Shown here: piece after piece, positions 22,030 to 32,800 of the stretch
Layout: every line of letters starts with the position of its first letter
How positions within the stretch are numbered: the first letter of the stretch is position 1
DNA from: Harmonia axyridis
Lineage: Eukaryota; Arthropoda; Insecta; Coleoptera; Coccinellidae
NCBI RefSeq assembly: GCF_914767665.1
Contig: NC_059503.1
Span: 22,320,001-22,384,000 of the forward strand
Direction: 5' to 3'
Length of the DNA stretch: 64,000 nucleotides
Notes under the pieces: model-generated
Database searches by the model: none
Told to the model about the DNA's origin: nothing
Seen by the model: only the letters and a program-made list of their open reading frames with translations
Translations under genes and position numbers: made by a program

Positions 22030-23315
22030 TACATCTGCAACATAACATAGCAAAAGTTTGACAACTTAAGAGATTGCCCGGTTTTGTGATGATACAGTTA
22101 GCATCTCCTATTCACCGTCTGTGACGTCATCCCATTACTAAAATAAATGGAGTATAACTTTTTTTCTCTGAAACTAGAAAAATGTTGAAAACGAGATGGA
22201 CAACTCAAGAACGTCAAGTTTGCGTATGCGAAACGCACATCTTCAATTTAAAAAATCTTTTAATTTCTTAAAAATCAATTACATACAACTTAATCAAAAT
22301 ACCAAATTTCATCAACATCGTACAAATAGAACCATTAATAATAAACAGAGCAGCAAAATTATCAGGAAATACTGAATTAGGAAACATCCGAACACTTTGT
22401 TACAGTTAACAAAACGATTTTGTTCATACTCTTCCGTTTTTCTTCAATCACCTACAAGCAGCAATAAATCTAAATCGTAATAAGGTGACATAATCTAAAA
22501 TCACCTACCATGATGTACAAACATTTCCGTGTACCTATCACGCTGTATTGAAAAGAATTACTTCATTACTATCTGACGAGTTATTCAGTGTCAACATTTT
22601 TATGGATGTCACAACTGTAGGAATATTTATTCAATAGAATTTCAAAAGAGGCGTGAGTTTGTTCACAACTACTGTATGTTTGATTTCCTGAGACACCCAC
22701 ATTCGAGATGGTTTGTAACAATTGATTTATTACTTCTATTCAGAATCGTTGTTGATGGACGTGAAGAAAAATAGAAAATTATTATTGGGAAAATATTGAA
22801 TGCACAAGTCATTTTAAGGTATTTTTGAAGTCTGAAAACTGCGAGAATTATGAGATTTATTCGATGATTATTTAATTTGATAATTTTCTGTTAGAACAAA
22901 TAGAAGAATAGAATGAAAATAAAAACTTGAAATTTCAGGGTGGAATCCGTTAAAGGAAGAATTCGACTAAAAGGAGTTCCGTAAATAAGGCTGCTCGAAA
23001 TGTTGTTAGCCTAAAAAAACACATATTCGATTTAGATGAAAATTTGGATGTAGAATGAAAATTTGAAGCCTCTATCAAAATTTCATTTCGATAGCTTAAC
23101 CAGATCCATAAAAAATTCGAGAAGAATATAAAAAAAAATTTGTCAATATTTTCATGACCACGAGACCCATAAAGTTGAGATTTTGAGTTTTCAAGCTTCG
23201 TGCAGAATTTCAAGCTGATCACATCATCAGAACCATAGGAAAATCAAGAATGATATTGGAAAAGATATACTCAATATTTCAGATATTACATTGTATTGAA
23301 GTTCTGCATATTATA
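22030..23315. other. Gene-free stretch with dispersed repeats
   Basis: 22960-23300 contains the 'gttccgtaaata' repeat and two successive ~125-bp units (compare 'agatccataaaaaattcgagaag' at about 23102 with 'agaaccataggaaaatcaaga' at about 23229). No gene seen; frames here are repeat-derived. Confidence 0.45.
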
Positions 23316-23870
23316 CAGGGTGTTTCCAAATTAGACGTGAACCTTGGAGGACATGTTAGTATGGCTCATTTGTTTTTGTTTGAGCCGTATTTATGATATA
23401 CCAAAAATCAACAGTTCAAGTTATATTTGAGTTCTTGTGATTTTTAAAGATGTCTCTCCTTACTTCATTTTTCGTCAATTTTTTCTACCTTGACCAAATT
23501 TGATTATAATTTTGGATTATTTTCGTGGTCAGAGAGAAGTCCAGATCTAACTTCATTAAAATAGATGAAGCAGCGAGAAGATTGAGGTGGAAAGTAACAA
23601 CTAAAGAAATGAGAAAGAAGGCACGTGCTTGTATAAGGAATGGTGGAGGACATTTCAAACATAATTTATGAATGCATTTTATATTGAATTGGGTTCAATT
23701 GCAATAAAAGAATATTTAATTTATTACTTTTTTTCTTTGCTTCTTTTCCCTTTCAAATCAAAATCTACTGAAACAAAACTAGTGCCTGCATTCTAACGAA
23801 AACTTTTTTAGGAAATAAAGAAGGAATTCGGAACTCCTTCAAGGATCACGTCTGATTTGAAAACACCCTG
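23316..23870 (+). mobile_element. Deleted mariner-like element with CAGGGTGTTT ends
   Basis: The left end CAGGGTGTTTCCAAATTAGA and right end TCTGATTTGAAAACACCCTG are inverted repeats flanked by TA (23314-23315, 23871-23872). Inside, on the + strand at about 23535-23670, remnants of a mariner C-terminus can be read: 'WSERSPDLTSLK' (from the RSPDLTPLD motif) and a final 'RNGGGHFKHNL' before a stop. The body is internally deleted. This copy links the terminal word 'acagggtgt' to a Tc1/mariner family. Confidence 0.7.
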
Positions 23871-24844
23871 TATAGATAGAATCATTTATATTGAAATTAT
23901 CATTAGAACCATGCAAAACTCAAGAATATCAAAAAAATTACTCAATAATTCCGTAACTACTGATCCGATCGAGTTGAAACTTTGAAAATGAATACAAAAT
24001 AACAAATTTAATTCAAGAAGAATTTTGGAAAAGAAATACCCAATATTTCCGTTATTACAGATCCGATAGTGGAGATTTTGCTTGTATTTTAGAGAAAATA
24101 ATCATTTCAAGCTTCATGAAAATTTCATGTTGTCGTGATATCAAATATCGAAAAAAATGTGGAATACACTGAATTAATTCAGGAGCTTTTAAGCGCTCTA
24201 CCATTAGAACCCACATAACTTTATATAGGTATACAATCATGTGATCTCTAAGTGTTCAATAGGAATGAACTTGGAAAGAAAAGCTACTAACTTCAAATTA
24301 TTGCTTTTTTCATTTTTTTAAGACTTTTTCATTCAAAAATCATCTATTTTGCAATATTTTTCGATAGAACCAATGTACAAAATTTATTTTCCTTAAATTC
24401 TTAAACACTACCTTATTTATAATAAAAATATAGAAACGTATAATGATAAGATTATATCCGGATTATTTGCCGGGTGAATTATTTCAAATCCTCATTCATA
24501 AACATGGTAAGAGGTCGTGTCAGAATAACTGTTGTTTTTGTGCGAATACAAAATCGAGAAAGTGATCATCTCTAGTAAGGTGCACAGTTCTCGCCATTAC
24601 GTATGACCAAGTCGTACGCTATAATTCTACCAGAGGCTGCAGCTTGTAGACAATTACAATTTAGATTTCTCTAAATCGAAATTGCTTCATGATGAACCAA
24701 TAAATATTTAGATATTTATAATTCGAGTTTTAGATCAACAGGATACTGACGAGAATAGGCCGAACTAAATGTCTTCATTTATGAAAAGAGTTTGATAATT
24801 ATGTGGCGAATTTCGTAGGACGCATAGTGAAGGATTTTACAACA
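23871..24844. other. Gene-free stretch with ~125-bp repeats
   Basis: 23885-24170 holds two further units of the dispersed repeat ('agaaccatgcaaaactcaagaa', 'gatccgatcgagttg', 'cagatccgatagtggag', 'caagcttcatg'). No gene seen. Confidence 0.4.
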
Positions 24845-25520
24845 ATAAGAGATTTCATTTTGATATAAAATACAGCGAGTATCTATGATATATTTTAAGA
24901 GAAATATATGTCAGCCAAATGGCAGCAAATGCTGCGGTTGTAGCACCATATCCTTCGCCCATTTGCGGCTGTATTCCCCAATAACTTCACGAATTCCATC
25001 TTTCAGGTCTTGAATCTATAGAGAAGCATTGGGATACACCTTTTCTTCCGCGTTTCCCCCCAAAAAAAAAGTCTAAATGTGTTACATTACAAGATCTCGG
25101 TGGCAATTTGATCAGTTCTTCGAAAATTCTTTTACAAAATTGCTATCGTTTTGTTGATTGTGTGGCACGTAGCACCCTCTTGTTTAAAAAACGTCGTCCA
25201 CGTCAATATCTTCGAATTTCAGCCATAAATAATCACCAATCATATTAGATCGACGAGAGATCGACAAACCTGGGTTTTTATCAACACTAAAGGCTATAGC
25301 AGCCATATTCCCAGTTGTTTGTGAGCGAAGCACACTGTTTCAATTTTTCATATCACTAACTGCTCACATTTTTTCACTTGTTTTACTTTAAAAAAAAAAG
25401 TGCTTTAATTTCGCGAACTGTGAAATTTTTACCATCGTTCCATTTTCAGTAAAGGCTTTGTGACAATTGACCACATAGCGGAATACTAAAAATGAAACCT
25501 CTTATTGAAAGACTCTTTAT
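24845..25520 (-). mobile_element. Decayed mariner-like element (same family as 5845)
   Basis: Both ends retain the family terminal words: 'aataagagatttcattttgat' near 24846-24866 and 'aaaatgaaacctcttattg' near 25489. Between them, on the minus strand, are remnants of the transposase: the 'hQ(q)GATCHxxN' second-Asp region near 25160-25190 and a tail region near 24960-25010. Multiple stops and deletions leave it inactive. Confidence 0.6.
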
Positions 25521-26222
25521 AATTTTGAAGAATGTATTTTAGTTGATCTACAGAATTACTACAGAAAATGGGGGCAAAAATATAGGTAGCGTAAGTTGCT
25601 CCGCTACTGATAGGTATCAGTTTGGTAACGTTAGTATTCTCTGCTGGACGGGTTACTCCTTTTCTTTACAGCAATAAGTTCTGTGGGTCCTTCTTGAAGA
25701 TTACGTTATGATGAGAGACAATTTTCTGTTATAATATCGATTTTTATTTCCAAGTTTGCTTACGGTAGATATTATTACTTTTTTATTCTTCAATATATGG
25801 GAAATTTATTCAGAGTTACATTTCAGAATGTTAATAAAATTATATGTTTCAGTTTCCATTTTTGTTATATTTGAAATTTAAATTTCGTCCCAAAATCACT
25901 GTTACAACTGCCACTAATGTCAATTACTCAACATGGTACCGAAAAGAAAAGTAGCATAAAATGAATTCGCTACCAAAGATGGCGACCGCTCCGTAGCGGA
26001 AACTGAAAGAATGCGTTCAGCAGAAAATTCATAGAATATTGACAACTGTTCCACAACTGTTGAGTCTGCTGAACGTGCCCAATAAATGAACCTAAAATGA
26101 ATAAAAGATGACATTTCAATGATATTTATAATCTATTCAAATCTATGTATAAAAATAAGGAAAGTATATACCTACTGATGGGAAGCCAGGAACTTTTTGA
26201 ACCTCCTATTCATACGTCAATA
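25521..26222. other. Gene-free spacer
   Basis: No host gene or clear element ends. An open frame at 25920-26114 (-) spans a moderately GC-rich repeat-like patch and has no family resemblance. Confidence 0.4.
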
Positions 26223-26664
26223 CGCTCTATTAGTGATGACGTCACACACCGCCATTTTAGTTCTCCTGTCAGTGTTCGGAATCGAAACAAACAAATTGTC
26301 ATTCATATTAGTACGTTGTCGTTGAAGAAATTGGCTTATTTTGATAAAAAAGATTATTTAAGGAACGATTTCACTATTAATTGATAGACAGAAGGCACGA
26401 GATTAATGCCAGTTAATTCAACTAATAAACACGGCTTTTTACAAAATCTGGGGAATGATACAGGATTCAAACCTACTGGTATTAACCTCGTTCCTTCTGT
26501 CTATCAATTAATAACGAAATGGTTCCTCAAATACTCTTATTTATGAAAATAAGCCAATTCCTTCAACGAAACCGTACTAATTTGAATGACAATTTATTTG
26601 TTTGGATTCCGAACACTGACAGGAGAACCAAAAATGGCGGTGTGTGACGTCACACTAATGAGCG
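26223..26664. mobile_element. Long foldback element, copy 1
   Basis: 442 bp with TA on both sides (26221-26222, 26665-26666). The arms are about 200 bp each and inverted. The left arm starts CGCTCTATTAGTGATGACG and continues through 'cacaccgccatttta', 'aattgtcattcatattagtacg' and 'gatagacagaag'. The right arm runs through the same blocks in reverse to CTAATGAGCG. The short centre (about 26400-26480) is unpaired. It has no coding capacity. A second copy is at 32345-32800. Confidence 0.85.
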
Positions 26665-26968
26665 TATTCTGCTCTAGGGGAATACAGAATTGTGTATAGG
26701 AAATGCGGTATCTAAGGGCACTCAAAATCAGCTAACTATCTCTTTTTTTTTGATATTCTGCTCGAGTTTTTTAAAATTCTGACGACGCTATTAACACCAA
26801 ATGTTGCAGTTATCTCGAAATCGTTATTCAATTTTCAAAATTTCAATCTAATCGAATTTGTATGCACTCAAACATAAGGTTTTCAGCTTGAGTTGTCTAT
26901 AGTTCTGATGCCACTATTCACAAGAAAGATTGCACAAAGCTTGAAATGGTCTTTAGTTTCTTTTTTCG

Positions 26969-27037
<69 letters not shown>

Positions 27038-28413
27038 AAATACCCAATGAATTTATCCCTCTATCTATGAAGGTAATAGGGAATTCTGTGTATATTGGTT
27101 GGGCTGTCATGTGTGTCCAAGCGGCTTAGTACCTAAAGGTTATTTTTATTGCAGAGAATGTTGATAAAAGCAGCGAAGTGATGCAACCTTATGCTGTTTT
27201 CAAGAATAAAGCCCGCCACCCACGAAGCGTTTTTTTCGAGCGTTTGAACGCCAAGCGTACAAGAGATTCCAGTCGGGCAGTCAAGTTCATTCTCTGATTT
27301 ACAGTCGTGCGGTCGTGTCCCGAGCTGCCCGATTGTAAAATTATCCGAACGCTCGAACATGGTAGCCTCGAGAGTGGCCGCCTTGGGTTGAAATAAGAAA
27401 GGTGGCTAACAAACTGGACCGAATTGCTTCCCCTCAAATATAGGCGCCTGAAACGGTATCTTCACTATTTCACGCCTAACGCCAGCCTTGATTGGAAGGA
27501 TCTTTTTTGTCTTTAAGTTCGCACAGGCACAACTATCCTATTATCGTTTCTTCTTCTACTTGAACCATTCCAGTTCTCTCATATATCCTATTAAGTCAAT
27601 CGGAGTAATAGAATCATCTGTCATTTAGTTTGTTTACCTAATGTTCGAAAAGTATCGGATTCATGTGATGCAATCTTTGAAGGATCCTTCGGTACGGTAT
27701 CTGATCTTTCTTGATCTACCCAACAAAGCGGAACAAAGTAAGATCAATGATGCAGAGTCACGTTCTGTTGTCGTGAATAAGTTCGAGCTAGAAATGAATC
27801 TAGGTATATGGATCTTCTGTACCAATGTCGCAATCTCGAGTCATAAAAATGTTGACAAAAGTCAAGTTGACTAGAGGTTTATTCGATATTTGATTTATGT
27901 CTGTGGTAAACTGCCCGATTGAGTTTTCGCTCGATGACTTAAGGAATGCAGAATCGAATGCAACTGTTTCGCAAAGGTTTAAAGATTGAGAACCTCCATT
28001 ATTTTTATATTTTTGATGCGATGTATTATTGAAATTAACAAATAGTTGTGCTGTTTTACTAGAAATAAAACTATAAACTTAATATTAATTATGAAGAATC
28101 CTGATGAAATAGTTCAACTCTCTTGATTTTTCTTTCTAAAGTTACAAAATCTATTGGTTGGGGGTAGAATTCAATATTGCTATAAACGTGCGTACTGAAC
28201 TTACGTGTAAAAAATGAAGATATAGACTGATAGAATAGAAAATCAGCTTGAGTTTGTGAATATTCTGTCTAATTTTGATTGTTATTATACTTTGATCCTA
28301 AAGTATTGAAAAATGCTTCGAAGGAATGTAGTTCAAGCCTGATTTCTATGGAATGGTCAATAGGAATGAATGATGTTGAACTCAGTTAAATTAATTTCCC
28401 TAATTCAAAAAAT
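26665..28413. other. Gene-free stretch
   Basis: Contains the TA microsatellite (26973-27033) and a GC-richer patch at about 27215-27420 with repeated 'gcg/cgct' words that may be an unidentified element. Frames at 27133-27437 and 27641-27874 show no recognisable protein family. Confidence 0.4.
26973..27033. repeat. (TA)n microsatellite
   Basis: About 30 uninterrupted TA units. It is likely length-polymorphic and a possible assembly-sensitive site. Confidence 0.95.
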
Positions 28414-28698
28414 CTATAGTAGATTTTTCACTTCATCGTAGAATACAAGTACAAGGGCAGCTCCAGTACCTCTGAGTACATTGGAGAATGCTCTCTTGAA
28501 GAAAGCAGTAGCACCTTCTGTTTTGCCAATCTTCATCCAGCAGTCAAGAGTGTTCTTGTACATCATGTCGGATTTAGCCCTGCCAGACTGCATCATCATA
28601 CGCCTTCTGACTGTATCGAATGGATATGAGGTAATACCAGATACAGTAGTAACAGCTTGAGCAATAAGGAATGAGATGAGGAATGGTGTATTCTTAGG
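28414..28698 (-). pseudogene. ADP/ATP carrier C-terminal fragment (partial gene or pseudogene)
   Basis: Reading from 28698 to a TAG at 28414-28416 gives (PK)NTPFLISFLIAQAVTT..., then SYPFDTVRRRMMMQSGR, the RRRMMM signature unique to mitochondrial ADP/ATP carriers. It ends RGTGAALVLVFYDEVKNLL. This covers the last two membrane helices of the carrier. A possible splice acceptor (...cctaag|AAT) precedes NTPF at 28692. No earlier carrier exon was found to the right within the window, where IER3IP1 lies on the other strand. Two positions usually Gly in the family are changed: FFK-G-AFSN is FFK-R-AFSN, and GTG-G-A is GTG-A-A. It is either a partial duplicate under decay or the last exon of a gene with a very distant 5' part. 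Confidence 0.7.
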
Positions 28699-29035
28699 AT
28701 AATATATAATTTGATTTCAGAAGCTTTGAATCAGGATTCAAATAATAAAGTTTTCGAAAGCTTTCTAGCATAAAATAAAAAGGAGAAATGCACTCATGTG
28801 AAATTAGTAATTTTTGCGCACTTGTTCAAAATAGTATTCATATATTTTTTTCGCGAAATGCCATATTTAGATTTTTATTTCCATATGCTTAATTCACTTT
28901 CGGATTTCATAACTTCGGACAAAATTTAGGCTCTTGTTTTATGAAATAATGTTGAATGAAAGTAAAAAAATTATCGTAATTTCAAGATAATTTTTCATGT
29001 TTCGGGTTTAAACTTGTTTGTTCTATTCTCAGAGT

Positions 29036-29069
29036 TATGAAATGATAGATAATTATCTATCATTTCATA
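29036..29069. repeat. Perfect 34-bp palindrome
   Basis: The half-site TATGAAATGATAGATAA is followed directly by its reverse complement with no spacer. Located about 250 bp upstream of the IER3IP1 start codon. Confidence 0.9.
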
Positions 29070-29082
29070 TTCTATCATTTCA

Positions 29083-29108
29083 AAACGGCAAATTATAATT
29101 TGCCGTTT
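29083..29108. repeat. Perfect 26-bp palindrome
   Basis: AAACGGCAAATTA is followed directly by TAATTTGCCGTTT. It lies 13 bp after the first palindrome, and the intervening 'attctatcatttcaa' repeats part of the first arm. Confidence 0.9.
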
Positions 29109-29316
29109 CAAATTGGAATACTGGTGGTGCCATCTTCAGGAATGTGATTGGGACAATAAAACTTCATGAAGAAATCTAACTACATTTTTAAAATCAACCC
29201 GTTTGTCAAAATATTGAAGGTTGAGGTTAGATCAGATTGTCACATAAGACAATTCAAACTGATTTTATTTTATAGCATTTATTTATTCATGAATTTCCAG
29301 TTTTATTCAAGAAAAA

Positions 29317-29835
29317 ATGGCATTTACCTTGTGGACTTTATTTGAGGCATCTCTACTGGTTCTAAATGCAATTTGTATCCTACATGAGGAACGATTTTTA
29401 GTGAAGAGTAAGTGTTTCTGACGTGGAGCTTCACACAATACTTAATTTGGGAATTTATTTGGTGTTCTAAAAACTTTTATATGATCAATTCTGAAATTTA
29501 GACACTTTTTATAAGTGCCACCTTTTCTATTATATATTATATCTGAAACTATATATGAAATTTGTTTTTATAAGTGATAAAAACAGTTCAATATAATCTA
29601 TAAAATGATAATATATTTTAGTTGGATGGAGTGCTAAGAGTCCCAGTGTTCATGGTTTCGGTGAACAGCCTGGTGTCAAAGCTCAATTATTGAATTTGGT
29701 GCATTCTATTAGAACTGTTGCGAGAAGTGAGTAATATATTTAATGGCCAAATAAAGATTCATAATATATTTTTTTTCAGTTCCACTGATCCTTCTGAATG
29801 TGTTAACAATATTGTTTAAATTAATATTAGGGTAA
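29317..29835 (+). CDS. IER3IP1: IER3IP1/Yos1 homologue (ER-Golgi membrane protein), three exons
   Basis: Exons 29317-29407, 29622-29726 and 29780-29835 (phases 1 and 1) join to 83 residues. The human protein has 82 and yeast Yos1 85. Exon 1 gives MAFTLWTLFEASLLVLNAIC plus ILHEERFLVK, the N-terminal membrane helix and the invariant LHEERFL motif. Exon 2 gives a GFGEQPGVKAQLLNLVHSIRTVAR loop, and exon 3 the C-terminal hydrophobic helix ending ILG. All three introns or junctions use GT-AG sites (GTAAGT, GTGAGT donors). The product is a two-helix protein of the Yip1-Yif1 complex, acting in ER-to-Golgi vesicle transport. An AATAAA follows at 29903. Recognition is confident across the whole length. 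Confidence 0.95.
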
Positions 29836-29902
29836 CTTAACTGTATTAATTTTTTTGTACAAACTGTATTTCATATCATGTTGATAATAATTGTAACATT
29901 TG

Positions 29903-29908
29903 AATAAA
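29903..29908 (+). terminator. Polyadenylation signal of IER3IP1
   Basis: AATAAA 68 bp after the stop codon, on the coding strand, with T-rich sequence downstream. Confidence 0.7.
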
Positions 29909-30822
29909 TAGTTTTACATATGGTGAGTTTCGAATACTTTATATCAATATATAGCTATCGTTCTAATGAAAGATAAGTTAGCACTAAGAGAAATTGTACC
30001 TATACTAAATACTTTTTGAAAGGATATCAGAAAAATTATCAAAATAAAGAAAAGATTATATTTTATTGTAATAAAATTCATAACTATAGCCAGTCGATAT
30101 ACACTGACTTAATTATTTGGCTATAGGTGTATTAGGTAAGAGCTCTGAATGATAAATGAAACATACATCCATTTCAGGACAACTGATGCAGATGTATATT
30201 ATATATTTGATCAAGTGTAATAGTTCTACATTATTTATTGTATAATATTCTCTGCATTTTCTTGAAGAATAAATTTTTATTGCTTAGAGGTTAAATGTTT
30301 TCTAAAAACAAAAATTTCAATATTAAAAAAGTAACATTTTCTGGAATATGCGACTACAAAATTGAAAATTACGAAAAAGGCACTCACTGAGCATCAAGAG
30401 CTCTTTATTGTGCGTTCATTGTTGCGCCCTTGGAGACCGCAGAACTGTATCATTCTATACATGAGATGTGGTTTACTATGACCATAGAACAAGTATATAC
30501 TTACTCTATGACTATGACGTCATTGTGTTAATTTATCTTGTGATATAGCAACCGATTATGCAATACAATACTTCAAAAGGGAGAATATGACAATCATTTA
30601 AATTGCAGTCTATAGCTTTAATCATGTAAAACAATGATATTGGCTTAAATTTGAATACAGGAATCTGGAGAATCGGATTCATGAATTCCAGGAAGAAATT
30701 TCACCAAAAAAGGGTAACTCCGCCCCTTTCAAACTACCCTCATGAAAATAAAGAAACAAAGTAGTGGTAGTGACTATAAATAACTTTGTTATTCATGAAA
30801 ATGTTCTTTAGGCATCTTCTTA
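29909..30822. other. Gene-free spacer
   Basis: AT-rich sequence with no gene. The left duplicated TTA of the Harbinger element is at 30820-30822. Confidence 0.45.
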
Positions 30823-31044
30823 AGCTACGGTTTCCTAGAAAAGCGGTGGCGTTATCTAGCGGCCGTAATATAACGTTGGGTGATGTCTACCATACGTTCT
30901 CTATGAATAACATCGGGGTAGGTTTCCTAGAGTACGTTGAGTGTCACCGTAACGTCAAATAGCGGTGCCGTCAGTTGCATGACGGCCGTCATAGCGGTGG
31001 TGAACAGTAGTTCAACGTTTTTCGCGTGTAGCGGTGCGCATACA

Positions 31045-31203
31045 ATGAGTGGAAACGTGAATTGGACGAGTGAAAATGATGAACAATTGATTGATTTTGT
31101 CAAGAATCATGAAGCTTTATATAATATAAAATGCAAAGAGTATAGACAAGCCCAGATGAAGCACAATTTGTGGAAAGAAATTGGAGTAACACTTCAAAAA
31201 TTT
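31045..31203 (+). pseudogene. MADF (Myb/SANT-like) DNA-binding protein fragment of Harbinger
   Basis: About 53 codons from ATG at 31045: the 'WTSENDEQLIDFVKNHEALY' MADF start, then 'KEYRQAQMKHNLWKEIGVTL'. This is the first half of the accessory DNA-binding protein encoded by PIF/Harbinger elements. The frame continues past 31203 only through the opposite-strand transposase sequence, so the gene is truncated at the deletion junction. Confidence 0.8.
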
Positions 31204-31459
31204 TGTGTCTATTATATGGTTTATAAGTTAAGTCATCTCTTATGTGATTCAATACATAATCAAATAACACTGGTGTTAAGCGAAAGTATTGCCTAAATTT
31301 TTCGTCATTACACTGCAGATGGCGACGCACTAAAATTCGAAATGCACCCTCAGTATCACGATTTTTGAACATGACACTCTCCTCCAAACGATTGTTTTCG
31401 TCTTCTGATGACTCTTCATCATCCAAAAATACTAATAATGCTATGTCCAAACCGTCCAT
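31204..31459 (-). pseudogene. Harbinger transposase N-terminal fragment
   Basis: From ATG at 31459-31457, about 85 codons. There is an acidic N-terminus (DDEESSEDENN), then 'FRILVRRHLQCNDEKFRQYF' and 'RLTPVLFDYVLNHIRDDLTY', the conserved segment preceding the DDE nuclease in HARBI1-like proteins. The DDE domain itself is missing because the sequence runs into the MADF fragment at the junction. Confidence 0.8.
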
Positions 31460-31638
31460 TTTTCACCAGTGCACAATCTACTACTCTCGAGTGAGTATTG
31501 ACCACTGAGTGACGATTGAATACGGTCGGACTACTTCCTAGGAAACCACAGGTTGGTCACCGCAAAGACGGTCGTTATTAACCACCGCAAAATGACGGCC
31601 GCTAGATAACGGCACCGCTTTTCTAGGAAACCGTAGCT

Positions 31639-32344
31639 TTAGGATTGTAGCACCCACTTATTTTCCGGTTTTCTATAAAACCTAAAAATATTCCTTATCA
31701 TGAATGTCAGGAAAAGTTGCTCAAGGTAGCAAATGGTGAATGCGCTGGTACGAACCAACCATCCTTTCTTTCTCTGTAGAGAATACTAATTAATATTGTC
31801 GACAGTAGCATAGAAGGGCGGTTTAATGAGGGTTCGTAGAAATTAATCCCAGCAGAGCTAAATAGAACTGTATATGTATGAGTGTATTGGAATTTGTTAA
31901 TTTAATGGCAACCTCATTTTGGAGATAGCGGAGCTGTGAGAATAGCTAGTCTAAATTCCCAGAAGATGCCTTCCACCGTTCGATAAACATTAATGAAATA
32001 ACACCTGTTGAAGTGGTGATTTCGGTCTTGCCTGCTAAAATTTCGTGGAATAAGTCCACGTCATTAGAAGCCGATGATATGAGGGATGTTAGATGTTAGG
32101 CGTGAAAACTCTGGTGATTTGATCAGCAAGACTAATTCTTAGATCGTGACTCTACATTCGGATACAGAGGTTCAAATCTCCCTTCACTGCTTGTACCTAC
32201 TTTACACTTTTATATTGATCTGAAGATATTATCAGCCCTTTCTTTTTCTCATATTGTAACAACAATATAGTTTTCCTCTATATTCTAAGCCGTTTCAGAC
32301 TTTTGATGCTCGGAATATTCAATCGCCAGTGATTCTTGCCAATA
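31639..32344. other. Gene-free spacer
   Basis: No gene. Near 32165 there is a B-box-like 'aggttcaaatctc' without a convincing A box, so a second SINE is not called. Confidence 0.4.
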
Positions 32345-32800
32345 CGCTCTATTAGTGCGACGTCACACACCGCCATTTTTAGTTCTTCTGTCAGTGTTCG
32401 GAATCCAAACAAATAAATTGTCATTGAAATCAGTACGGTGTCGTTGAAGGAATTGGCTTATTTTCAAAAATAAGAGTATTTGAGGAACGATTTCAGCATT
32501 AATTGATAGACAGAAGGAACGAGGTTAATACCAGTAAGTTTGAATCCTGTATCATTCTCCAGATTTTGTAAAAAGCCGTGTTTATTAGTTGAACTTCAAG
32601 TTCGAACTTACTGACATTAATTTCGTTCCTTCTGTCTATCAATCAATAGTAAAATCGTTACTTAAATAATCTTATTTATCAAAATAAGCCAATTTCTTCA
32701 ACGACAACGTACTAATTTGAATGACAATTTGTTTGTTTGGATTCCAAACACTGACAGGAAAACTAAAATGGCGGTGTGTGACGTCATCACTAATAGAGCG
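32345..32800. mobile_element. Long foldback element, copy 2
   Basis: 456 bp, TA on both sides (32343-32344, 32801-32802). It has the same arms as the copy at 26223, starting CGCTCTATTAGTGCGACG and ending CACTAATAGAGCG. The unpaired centre (about 32530-32615, 'ccagattttgtaaaaagccg') is in the opposite orientation to that of copy 1 relative to the window. Confidence 0.85.

Larger units (their letters stand above)
28699..29316. other. Intergenic region between the carrier fragment and IER3IP1
   Basis: No gene. It contains the IER3IP1 upstream sequence and two perfect palindromes (29036-29069, 29083-29108). Confidence 0.5.
30823..31638. mobile_element. Internally deleted PIF/Harbinger transposon
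   Basis: An 816-bp element flanked by TTA (30820-30822, 31639-31641), the target site typical of this superfamily. Long terminal inverted repeats start AGCTACGGTTTCCTAGAAAA and continue through 'gcggtg(g/c)cgttatctagcggccgt' at both ends. It retains the start of each of the two Harbinger genes, reading inward from opposite ends, with a deletion junction near 31203-31215. It cannot encode transposase but the ends look intact. Confidence 0.9.

Noticed and set aside
23150..23235. Hammerhead core on the minus strand (CTGATGATG ... GAAA)
   Set aside because: The core words occur but no stem II or stem I pairing can be drawn; it is part of the ~125-bp repeat.
32110..32195. Second tRNA-derived SINE
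   Set aside because: Only a B-box-like GGTTCAAATCTC is convincing; no proper A box at the right distance and no shared body with 13411.
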